The notes under the pieces were generated by a model. That model did not search any database. It was not told the DNA's origin and was given only the letters and a program-made list of their open reading frames with translations. Below are positions 23,209-31,041 of a DNA stretch of 64,000 nt, piece after piece. The position numbers and the translations under genes are program-made. Source of the stretch: Paenibacillus sp. GM2 (lineage in GTDB: Bacteria; Bacillota; Bacilli; Paenibacillales; Paenibacillaceae); contig NZ_LN831279.1 in the NCBI RefSeq assembly GCF_900069005.2, positions 3,023,741 to 3,087,740 of the forward strand, in the 5' to 3' direction. The first letter of the stretch is position 1; the number at the start of each line of letters is the position of its first letter.

Positions 23209-24696
23209 ATGCAGCCACTCATGAAGATGAATCCGCGGGATACAGTCGCCGTAGCTCTACGGCCGATTCAAGCCGGCGATGAATTAGTGCTTGAGGGACA
23301 GGTATTTCAAGCGAAGCAAGATATTCCCCAGGGCCATAAATTGGCTCTCATCGGATTTAATCCAGGGGATACGATCAACAAGTATGGTTCTCCGATTGGC
23401 CGGGCTATGGATACCATTTCTACAGGGGAATGGGTGCATACGCATAACCTTCAGACCGGACTCTCCGGTGAAGAGACGTATGAGTATCAACCGGATCTTC
23501 ATCCGGTTATTTATCCAAAGCGGAACTTGAGCTTCGAAGGCTACGTGCGCAAGAACGGCAAGGTCGGCATTCGCAATGATCTCTACATTGTACCCACTGT
23601 AGGCTGTGTTAACGGCATTGCCGAGCAAATGATAAGTGAATTCAAGCAGCTTCATCCGGACCTAGGCAGCTTCGATAATATTACAGTGCTCAAGCATCCT
23701 TACGGCTGCTCGCAGCTAGGGGACGATCATCGCATGACCCGCAGCATTCTGATGGATGCAGTCAAGCATCCTAATGCAGGTGGTGTACTCGTCTTCGGGC
23801 TTGGCTGTGAGAATAATATCGTCTCTGAATTTCGCAGCCTCTTAGGCGATTATGATGAAGCACGCGTCAAATTCCTTGTCGCTCAGGAAGTCGGAGATGA
23901 GGTCTCCGCAGGTCTGGCCCTATTAGAGAAATTATATGAAGCTGCCAAAGGCGATCATCGACAGCCTGTTCCGATCAGCGAGCTGAACGTTGGTCTCAAA
24001 TGTGGCGGGTCGGATGGATTCTCAGGCATTACTGCCAATCCTTTGCTAGGCGCCTTCTCCGATTTTCTTATCTCCCAGGGAGGAACGACGGTGCTGACTG
24101 AGGTGCCTGAAATGTTCGGCGCCGAGAAGATGTTAATGGCACGGGCCGAGAACCGTGAAGTATTTGAGCAGATCGTCTCGCTTATCAACAATTTCAAGCA
24201 GTACTTCCTCTCCTACGGAGAGCCGGTATATGAGAATCCTTCACCAGGCAACAAAGCTGGAGGCATTAGTACTCTGGAGGACAAATCATTGGGCTGTACG
24301 CAAAAAGCCGGAACTTCTCCTGTAGTCGACGTGCTGCAATACGGCGAGAAACTGCGCAAGAAAGGCCTTAGCCTGCTGCAAGCACCAGGCAACGATCTCA
24401 TCGCTTCCTCTGCCCTTGCCGCGGCGGATTGCCAGCTTGTATTGTTCACAACCGGACGTGGTACACCGTTCGGCAGCTTCGTGCCGACCGTGAAGATTGC
24501 CACGAATAATGAACTGTACGCCAAAAAAGGACATTGGATGGACTTCAATGCCGGTCCGCTATTGGAGACGCGGATGGAGGATGTGCTGGAGGACTTTATT
24601 CACTACATTATTGCCGTAGCCAGCGGCCAAAAAACACGCAACGAACAAAATGAAGTGCGGGAACTGGCCATTTTCAAAACAGGTGTAACCTTATAA
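23209..24696 (+). CDS. uxaA: Altronate dehydratase
   Basis: 495 residues. A short N-terminal SAF domain (about 1-90, RDTVAVALRPIQAGDEL) is fused to the dehydratase body: 'GYVRKNGKVGIRNDLYIVPTVGCVN', 'HPYGCSQLGDD', 'GLGCENN' and 'LKCGGSDGFSGITANP'. The Cys residues in these motifs are expected Fe ligands. It converts D-altronate to 2-keto-3-deoxygluconate. Only one base separates it from uxaB, and GGAGTG serves as SD. Confidence 0.93.
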   Translation: MQPLMKMNPRDTVAVALRPIQAGDELVLEGQVFQAKQDIPQGHKLALIGFNPGDTINKYGSPIGRAMDTISTGEWVHTHNLQTGLSGEETYEYQPDLHPVIYPKRNLSFEGYVRKNGKVGIRNDLYIVPTVGCVNGIAEQMISEFKQLHPDLGSFDNITVLKHPYGCSQLGDDHRMTRSILMDAVKHPNAGGVLVFGLGCENNIVSEFRSLLGDYDEARVKFLVAQEVGDEVSAGLALLEKLYEAAKGDHRQPVPISELNVGLKCGGSDGFSGITANPLLGAFSDFLISQGGTTVLTEVPEMFGAEKMLMARAENREVFEQIVSLINNFKQYFLSYGEPVYENPSPGNKAGGISTLEDKSLGCTQKAGTSPVVDVLQYGEKLRKKGLSLLQAPGNDLIASSALAAADCQLVLFTTGRGTPFGSFVPTVKIATNNELYAKKGHWMDFNAGPLLETRMEDVLEDFIHYIIAVASGQKTRNEQNEVRELAIFKTGVTL

Positions 24697-24727
24697 AACC
24701 AAACTTATAGGATAAAAAGGAGCCGGT

Positions 24728-26119
24728 ATGATGTTCTTAAATGACGATTTTCTATTAACCACCCCTATTGCGAAAACGCTGTTCCATAACCATGCCAGCA
24801 AGATGCCCATTATCGATTATCACTGCCATCTTGACCCGCAGGAAATTTATGAGAACAAACCATTTCTAAACCTGACTGAAGCCTGGTTGTCTGGAGATCA
24901 CTATAAATGGAGATTAATGCGTGCTAATGGAGTGCCGGAGACTCATATTACAGGCGATGCTTCCGATTATGACAAATTCCTGGCTTGGGCCAGAACGGTG
25001 CCAAAGACGATCGGCAATCCGCTCTACACCTGGACACATCTTGAACTTCGCCGCTTCTTTGGGATCGATGAGTTGCTGAATGAAGAGTCCGCACCACGAA
25101 TCTGGGAAGAAGTGAACCGCAAGCTGGCCACAGAATCCTTCAAGCGTCGCAATATCATTAAGAATGCTAATGTGAAAATGATATGCACGACGGATGACCC
25201 GGTGGATTCTCTGAGCTATCATCAACGTTTGGCCGAAGAGGAGCAGGATTTCAAGGTGTTGCCTACCTTCCGTCCCGATAAAGCGCTGAACATCGATGCC
25301 CCGGGCTTCCAGGAATGGATTGGCCGCCTGGAGAGCGCCAGCGGGCAGTCGATTTCCTCCTATGCTGAATTGATTCATGCACTCAAGAATCGGGTGGAAT
25401 TCTTCCATGACAACGGCTGCCGCCTGTCCGATCATGCGCTTGACGTATTGCAATATAAGGCCGGAGATGCCGAAACCTTAGAAATGATCTTTCATAAAAG
25501 AATAGCCGGCGAGGAGCTCTCAGCGGATGAAATTACGATTTACCGTACAGAGCTGCTGGCTCAGTTAATTGCCTTCTATCGCGAGAAAAACTGGATCATG
25601 CAGCTTCATATGCATGCGTACCGCAACAATAATACTTCGATGTTGAAGTTATTGGGACCCGATACGGGATATGATGCCTTAAATGATCTGCCGATTACCG
25701 AAGCTCTGGCAAAGCTGCTGGACCGCGCTGAAAGTGAAGCGGGCTTGCCGAAGACCATTTTATATTCCCTCAATCCAAAGGATTACCCTGTGCTGTTGAC
25801 ACTGATGGGCTGCTTCCAGCGGGAAACTCCAGGCAAGCTGCAGCTCGGTTCCGGCTGGTGGTTCAACGATACCCGCGGCGGGATGCGCCAGCAATTGTCT
25901 TTGTTTGCAGAGCACAGCCTGCTCGCAAACTTTGTAGGCATGCTAACCGACTCGCGCAGCTTCCTGTCTTATACGCGCCACGAATATTTCCGCCGCGTAT
26001 TGTGCGAGCTGATCGGCGAGTGGGCAGAGCGCGGCGAAGCGCCTGAAGACCCCGTATTGCTGGGACAGATCGTTGAAGATATCTCCTTCAATAATGCCGC
26101 CGGATATTTCGGCTTCTGA
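24728..26119 (+). CDS. uxaC: Glucuronate/galacturonate isomerase
   Basis: 463 residues, normal for UxaC. The metal motif 'MPIIDYHCHLDPQEIYENK' is at the N-terminus. Conserved 'TTDDPVDSLSYH', 'QLHMHAYRNNN' and 'GSGWWFNDTRGGMRQQL' follow. It interconverts galacturonate/tagaturonate and glucuronate/fructuronate, the first step of the pathway. AAAAGGAG precedes ATG 24728. KdgK and KdgA for the later steps are not in the window. Confidence 0.95.
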   Translation: MMFLNDDFLLTTPIAKTLFHNHASKMPIIDYHCHLDPQEIYENKPFLNLTEAWLSGDHYKWRLMRANGVPETHITGDASDYDKFLAWARTVPKTIGNPLYTWTHLELRRFFGIDELLNEESAPRIWEEVNRKLATESFKRRNIIKNANVKMICTTDDPVDSLSYHQRLAEEEQDFKVLPTFRPDKALNIDAPGFQEWIGRLESASGQSISSYAELIHALKNRVEFFHDNGCRLSDHALDVLQYKAGDAETLEMIFHKRIAGEELSADEITIYRTELLAQLIAFYREKNWIMQLHMHAYRNNNTSMLKLLGPDTGYDALNDLPITEALAKLLDRAESEAGLPKTILYSLNPKDYPVLLTLMGCFQRETPGKLQLGSGWWFNDTRGGMRQQLSLFAEHSLLANFVGMLTDSRSFLSYTRHEYFRRVLCELIGEWAERGEAPEDPVLLGQIVEDISFNNAAGYFGF

Positions 26120-26129
26120 GAGGAAGCTA

Positions 26130-26382
26130 ACAATTTATTTTTGATAAGAAGACCTCTGACGAGGCCACTCTAAGATGAGCTATTGCGACGCAAAGGAGCT
26201 TTTGTTGCAATATACAATTTCATCAGTTCACTGGCAACCTATAAATTCAATATCTAGCACGAAGCGATTCAAGAATCGATCTTGACATTGAATCTTGAAT
26301 TCGTCCCGGCCCAAGCAAAGGCTTATAATGCAAATGGGAACCATCCACTGCGGTGCTGTCAAAACCAGGCCTTTTGAAACAC
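26130..26382. repeat. Dispersed intergenic repeat, copy 2 (diverged)
   Basis: Its right half repeats CGAATCTTGAA, a CCCGGCCCAAGC-AAAGGCTTA block and the end AAAACCAGGCCTTTTGAAACAC found in copies 1 and 3. The left half is diverged. It is non-coding and lies directly after uxaC, with no conventional terminator seen. Confidence 0.6.
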
Positions 26383-26496
26383 TTTTTATAACGAATACCA
26401 TCAAGCCCATGAGTTCATCCTTATTGAATTCGTGGGCTTTTTAATCAGATGTGTACAAAAAATCTGCGGCTTTAAACTATTTCAAAAAATTCTTTA

Positions 26497-26544
26497 CTAA
26501 CATTTTGTTAGGTACTTGATTTAGTAAATACGGTGTGTTATATT
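26497..26544 (+). promoter_or_regulatory. Promoter and palindrome of the FMN reductase gene
   Basis: TTGATT (26516-26521) and TATATT (26539-26544) are 17 bases apart. Just upstream is the inverted repeat CTAAC-ATTTT-GTTAG (26497-26511), a candidate operator. A leader of about 150 bases follows, with a CTGTGAA/TTCACAG hairpin (about 26606-26640). Confidence 0.6.
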
Positions 26545-26704
26545 CATATCGTGATATTAAGACACTTAAAAATAAGATTGTTCATTAGGGATTAAACGTT
26601 GTTGATCTGTGAAGAATAGGCAAGAATGCTTTTCACAGAAGCGGCTATAATTCCTGAAGCAAGTTATTATTTTCATCTATTTAATCTCAGAGGAGGATTT
26701 CTCA

Positions 26705-27244
26705 ATGTCCAAGTTAAACATCGGTATTATCCTAGGAAGCACACGTGAAGGTCGCTTAAGCCCACAGGTTGGCGAATGGGTGAAGAAAATCGCTGACGAA
26801 CGCGGAGACGCAAACTATGAAATCGTAGATATCGCTGACTTCAAGCTTCCATTGCTCGGTGAGGCTGACGCTACAGAACAAGCAACAGCTTGGAATAATA
26901 AGCTGAACAGCTTGGACGGATTCGTCTTCATCGTTCAAGAATATAATCACAGCATCTCGGCATCTCTGAAGAACGCACTCGACTATGCCCGTGAAGCATG
27001 GAACGACAAAGCCGCTGGTATCGTGAGCTACGGCTCCGTTGGCGGCGCTCGTGCTGCTGAACATCTGCGCGGCATCCTGGGCGAATTGTCCGTTGCTGAC
27101 GTACGTGTTCACCCCGCTTTGTCCCTGTTCACAGATTTCGAGAACTTCTCCGTATTCAAGCCGGCTGATCTTCACCTGACCAACCTTAACGGCATGCTTG
27201 ATCAAGTTCTTGCATGGAGCGGCGCTTTGAAAACATTGCGTTAA
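26705..27244 (+). CDS. NADPH-dependent FMN reductase
   Basis: 179 residues with a flavodoxin-like fold. 'IGIILGSTREGRLSPQVGEWV' is the phosphate-binding loop for FMN, and 'FIVQEYNHSISASLKNALDYA' is the second conserved family motif. It probably reduces flavins, quinones or azo compounds in redox stress. GAGGAGG precedes the ATG; the gene is monocistronic, with its own promoter and terminator. Confidence 0.9.
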   Translation: MSKLNIGIILGSTREGRLSPQVGEWVKKIADERGDANYEIVDIADFKLPLLGEADATEQATAWNNKLNSLDGFVFIVQEYNHSISASLKNALDYAREAWNDKAAGIVSYGSVGGARAAEHLRGILGELSVADVRVHPALSLFTDFENFSVFKPADLHLTNLNGMLDQVLAWSGALKTLR

Positions 27245-27263
27245 TCTTTCTCCCCTAAAGCCG

Positions 27264-27304
27264 AAATCCCCCATTCTCTTCATTTAGAGAGTGAGGGATT
27301 TTTT
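27264..27304 (+). terminator. Terminator after the FMN reductase gene
   Basis: AAATCCCCCATTCTCT pairs with AGAGAGTGAGGGATTT, followed by TTTT. It faces the convergent MerR gene and can serve both. Confidence 0.87.
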
Positions 27305-27315
27305 ATTGAGCCGAC

Positions 27316-27693
27316 TTAATGATGGATCGAGAATTTCTCCTTATACATTTGCGGCAAATGATTAATTTTGTATTCAATCGTCTCCAGACTGCGCTGAGTA
27401 TCTCGGATCTGTTGCTCTACATTATGCTTATGCTGAATCAGAATCTCCAGGCCCTTATCCACGACAGCATCATTATCCATGCAATACTGGATGAAGGTAC
27501 GAATATCCTTGATCGGCATACCCGTATGTTTCAAGCAGCAAATCAAGTCAATCCATTCAATATCCTGATCATGAAATACACGTACACCGTTCTCGCGATC
27601 CACAAAAGGGAGCAGTCCCTCTTTATCATAATATCTGATCGTGTACACGGACAGGTTCGTCTTCTCGGCAACCTGCGAAATGGTATAAGTCAT
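27316..27693 (-). CDS. MerR family regulator
   Basis: 125 residues from ATG 27693 (MTYTISQVAEKTNLSVYTIRYYD). I rejected the longer start because its GGAGGAG is the SD of this ATG. The winged HTH is followed by a dimerisation coiled coil (ILIQHKHNVEQQIRDTQRSLETI). No effector-binding domain or Cys metal cluster is seen; the single CC is not in a metal motif. It is divergent from an aldo/keto reductase whose promoter has the stretched MerR spacer. Confidence 0.88.
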   Translation of the reverse strand: MTYTISQVAEKTNLSVYTIRYYDKEGLLPFVDRENGVRVFHDQDIEWIDLICCLKHTGMPIKDIRTFIQYCMDNDAVVDKGLEILIQHKHNVEQQIRDTQRSLETIEYKINHLPQMYKEKFSIHH

Positions 27694-27788
27694 TGAAAAT
27701 CTCTCCTCCATTAAGGCTCCAGATTTGGATCAAATGCCATAACAATGAACATCCTATACTCAGATAAATTTTCGATCCCATTTGTTAT

Positions 27789-27819
27789 TTGACATAGAGT
27801 GAACTCTAGCACTTATCCT
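27789..27819 (+). promoter_or_regulatory. MerR-type promoter with 19-bp spacer
   Basis: TTGACA (27789-27794) and TATCCT (27814-27819) are separated by 19 bases, which hold the palindrome AGAGT-GA-ACTCT (27796-27807). This over-long spacer with a central operator is the classical MerR-activated architecture. Confidence 0.8.
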
Positions 27820-27854
27820 ATTATTGTAGAGAATATGAAGGGAGAATGTAAAGC

Positions 27855-28781
27855 ATGAAGTATATTAACATCGCTGGAACAGATTTGAAAGCGTCAAATA
27901 TAGTTATGGGCAATATGCGCCTGAAGCAGCTCTCTGTAACCGAGGCGGAGAAGCTGATTCGTACTGCACTGGATCATGAGATTAATTTCTTCGATCACGC
28001 CGATATTTACGGACCTTCCTATGGGGAATGCGAATCCCATTTCGCCGAAGCGATCCGGATGAACCCGGAAATTCGCGAGCAAATGATTCTGCAGAGCAAA
28101 TGCGGCATTCGCCCAGGTTACTTCGATTTCTCCAAGGAACATATTATCGAAGCAACAGACGGTATTCTGAAACGTCTGAAGACAGACTATCTGGACGTTT
28201 TATTGCTCCATCGTCCTGATACATTAATGGAACCGGAGGAAGTTGCTGAGGCATTCGATCAACTGCATAGCAGCGGCAAGGTTCGCTATTTCGGGGTATC
28301 CAATCAGACTCCGAACCAAATCGAGCTGCTGCAGAAGTACATCCCGCATAAAATCATCGCTAACCAATTGCAGCTTAGCATTACGCATACGCCAATGATT
28401 GATTCAGCCATCGCCTTCAATATGGATGTCGATCAATCCGTGAACCGCGACAGCGGTATTCTCGAATATTGCCGTTTGAAGGATATTACGATCCAAGCCT
28501 GGTCCCCATTCCAAAAAGGCTTCTTCAACGGACCTTTCCTTGGCGACCTGGAGAATTATCCGGAACTCAACAAGATTATCGACCAGCTTGCCGAGAAATA
28601 CGGAGTAACCAATACAACGATCGCCGTAGCCTGGATTACTCGTCATCCGGCCAACATGCAGGTTGTACTTGGAACAACCAATGAGCAAAGACTTATCGAT
28701 TCCTGCAAAGGCTCGGACATTCCACTTACCAGAGAAGAATGGTACAGCATTTACAAGGCAGGCGGCAAGATTATCCCTTAA
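27855..28781 (+). CDS. Aldo/keto reductase
   Basis: 308 residues, YdhF-like. The catalytic tetrad is visible: Asp and Tyr in 'FFDHADIYGPSYG', Lys in 'LQSKCGIRPG', and His in 'LDVLLLHRPDTLM'. The NADPH-binding end ('PANMQVVLGTTNEQRL') is present. The substrate is unknown. The divergent MerR regulator and its promoter suggest induction by an electrophile or carbonyl compound. Confidence 0.92.
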   Translation: MKYINIAGTDLKASNIVMGNMRLKQLSVTEAEKLIRTALDHEINFFDHADIYGPSYGECESHFAEAIRMNPEIREQMILQSKCGIRPGYFDFSKEHIIEATDGILKRLKTDYLDVLLLHRPDTLMEPEEVAEAFDQLHSSGKVRYFGVSNQTPNQIELLQKYIPHKIIANQLQLSITHTPMIDSAIAFNMDVDQSVNRDSGILEYCRLKDITIQAWSPFQKGFFNGPFLGDLENYPELNKIIDQLAEKYGVTNTTIAVAWITRHPANMQVVLGTTNEQRLIDSCKGSDIPLTREEWYSIYKAGGKIIP

Positions 28782-28806
28782 CGTACAGTTCCCCAATACG
28801 TATATA

Positions 28807-28853
28807 AAAGGCGTCCCTGATGTCATTACAGACATCATTGGGACGCCTTTCCT
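28807..28853. terminator. Bidirectional terminator between the AKR and lipoprotein genes
   Basis: AAAGGCGTCCC pairs with GGGACGCCTTT, with an inner TGATGTC/GACATCA stem; T-rich on both sides. Confidence 0.9.
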
Positions 28854-28879
28854 TTTATTATTAAGCTTTATAAAGGGGT

Positions 28880-30472
28880 TTAGCTGTTCTTCCAGCGGTC
28901 ATAGGCAACTTGATAAATTTCCTGGAAGCGGTCGGATCCCATTTTCTTAAGGGTTTGGACATATTTATCCCAACCGTCGATAGCTTCTTGTCCGGTAATG
29001 AATTTCGCTTCCATCTGCGCCACATAAGTGCTCAGGTCGGAACGAAGCGCTGTAACTTCAGCAGACTCAGCTTCTGTCAGGAACAAGGCTGGGAATGGAA
29101 CTCGAGCGCCACGGTTGAGCAGCTTCGTCTGGGACTCATTTTCAACCCATTTCGCAAACTCGTCCTTAACAGGCTCATCAGGCACGATCATCGGAGAAGC
29201 GATACCGAAGTTAGGCGTGATTTTCGAACGGAAATCCTCTCTGTCTTCTCCGTTAGGTACAGGCAAATACTCAATCGTTTGTTTGGAATCATCTGTATAT
29301 TTCCACAAGATTCCCTCCGGTCCTTTGTTCCACATCATTTGTCCTTCCGAACTGTACATGTAGTCAACCCAACGAATAGATGCCTCTGGACTAGGATTCG
29401 TCCTAGAGATTGCAAAGGTTCCCGTGGAAAAGCCTTTGTTCCGAGCAATCACCGCTTGATCCACCATATCGCTCTTCACAGGACTAAACATTGGATCTTC
29501 CGTGCTTGGTTGGCCGCCAAGCGACATGTAGGCATGCCAGTCAGAGAACAACAAAACCTGATTGTTTTTGATCTTGGCTTTCTTTTGATCATCGGTTTGC
29601 GAGAAGGACTCATGATCCAGCAAATCCTCGTCCCACAGTTTATTCAGGTAAGTGACATATCCCTTATAGGAGTCCTCAGCAGGTGTGTAGTGGACTACAT
29701 CATTATCATCCACATAGAGCTCTTCCTCATAGGCTCCAAAGGCACCCAAAATCCATGTTCTGATATCTCTTAATTTGATTCCTGAAGAAGAAGACAGAGG
29801 AATGTTCTTAGAATCCTTCTCTTTAAACAGCTTTAATAGATCATACAACTCATCGGTTGTTGCGGGCAGATCGGTAACATGAAGCTCCTTCAAAATTTCA
29901 CCGTTATACCACATCGGGTTTCTATACCAGGGTTGGTATGGCTCGATACGCGGCAAAGAATAGATATGTCCGTCAGGAGCAGTAATGGACTTGCGAATAT
30001 CCGGATTGTCTTCAAGCGCCTGCTTAATGTTAGGTGCATACTTATCGATTAAGTCTTCCAATGGAAGCAAGATGCCTTGGCTGCCATAGGTCTGTTCTTC
30101 AGCTTGGGTCAACTTCGCGGCAAAGAAAATATCCGGATAGTCGCCACTGGCAAATACGAGATTCTTCTTGGTGTCGAAGCTGTCTCTCGGCGCATTGCGG
30201 TATTCGATTTTAATACCTGTAAGCTTGTCCATCTCTTGCATGACAGGCATGTCCTTCCAGTTCTGAATCCCCATATCAGGAGCCATAATAGACAAAGTCA
30301 AGGGCTCATTAACGATCGGATAGCCTTCCTTATTAACCTTAGATTCCGCATTGCCGCTGTTGCCGCTTGCAGAGCTCCCCTCCCCTTTGCCCCCACAGCC
30401 GCTCAGCAAAGATAACGCCATAACCGCTGCAAGTATGGACATGAAGATTTTTTTCTTTTTAATCACATGCAT
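28880..30472 (-). CDS. Sugar ABC transporter lipoprotein (LplA-like)
   Basis: 530 residues. A lipoprotein signal peptide ends in L-L-S-G-C (Cys about 26), followed by a Ser/Gly/Asn linker and a type 1 extracellular solute-binding domain of the large LplA/YtcQ class (NAPRDSFDTKKNLVFASGDYPD, YSLPRIEPYQPWYRNPMWYN). It should capture an oligosaccharide for the permeases at 34.6-36.5 kb. GGGGAGG is only three bases from ATG 30472, so GTG 30466 could be the true start. A cre and an activator-like site lie upstream. Confidence 0.9.
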   Translation of the reverse strand: MHVIKKKKIFMSILAAVMALSLLSGCGGKGEGSSASGNSGNAESKVNKEGYPIVNEPLTLSIMAPDMGIQNWKDMPVMQEMDKLTGIKIEYRNAPRDSFDTKKNLVFASGDYPDIFFAAKLTQAEEQTYGSQGILLPLEDLIDKYAPNIKQALEDNPDIRKSITAPDGHIYSLPRIEPYQPWYRNPMWYNGEILKELHVTDLPATTDELYDLLKLFKEKDSKNIPLSSSSGIKLRDIRTWILGAFGAYEEELYVDDNDVVHYTPAEDSYKGYVTYLNKLWDEDLLDHESFSQTDDQKKAKIKNNQVLLFSDWHAYMSLGGQPSTEDPMFSPVKSDMVDQAVIARNKGFSTGTFAISRTNPSPEASIRWVDYMYSSEGQMMWNKGPEGILWKYTDDSKQTIEYLPVPNGEDREDFRSKITPNFGIASPMIVPDEPVKDEFAKWVENESQTKLLNRGARVPFPALFLTEAESAEVTALRSDLSTYVAQMEAKFITGQEAIDGWDKYVQTLKKMGSDRFQEIYQVAYDRWKNS

Positions 30473-30609
30473 TGCCTCCCCTTAGAGTAAATTAACCAAA
30501 TTAATAAGTGCAGGAATCGCGCTTCACCTGGAGCCTCTTCCCCGGCATTATTATGTTTGGTTTGCGCTTTGCAAGGGCTTTCCCTAAACTGTCGTTTTGG
30601 ATGATTATT

Positions 30610-30680
30610 TGCTAGCGCTTACAGTGTAATTCTAAGCAAGGTCGTTATTAAGCGTAAATATGTCGATTTTGTATTGTCAT
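30610..30680 (-). promoter_or_regulatory. Promoter, activator-like site and cre of the lipoprotein gene
   Basis: On the minus strand, TTTACG (30653-30658), 18 bases, then TAGAAT (30629-30634). Downstream is the cre TGTAAGCGCTAGCA (30610-30623), positioned as a CcpA roadblock. Upstream of the -35, ATGACAATRC...ACATATTTACG matches the permease promoter at 36.6 kb. The rest of the spacer to 31041 shows only an AT-rich stretch before the AraC gene. Confidence 0.75.
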
Positions 30681-31041
30681 ATTTCACGGATAAATGCTCT
30701 GAATCGCATAAATAGAAGCAACAGACCGCTTATCAAGATGCCATTATAGTCTAATATATGTCTTTTGTTAAATCCGTTGGGGATGCAAATTTTACATATC
30801 GAGTCCTCCTCGTGATCGTCCGCCAGAGAACCTGAGACTAGCCTAGATCTTTCTTTGAGAACTAAGTCACCTACCTCTGTTGATCAGTATGTCGTTTTTT
30901 ACTTTAGAGATTTACATGCTATATAAACCGCTAATGAAATCGTTTCCTTTACAGCCGTCGCTTTTTCGTCCATAATAATGATCAGAACATTATAATGTTT
31001 AATATATGATGTTGATAACATTTAGGAGAGAGAACGCGACA

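Noticed and set aside
28910..29773. 287-codon plus-strand open frame
   Set aside because: Antisense shadow of the LplA-type lipoprotein gene, whose lipobox and family motifs are clear.
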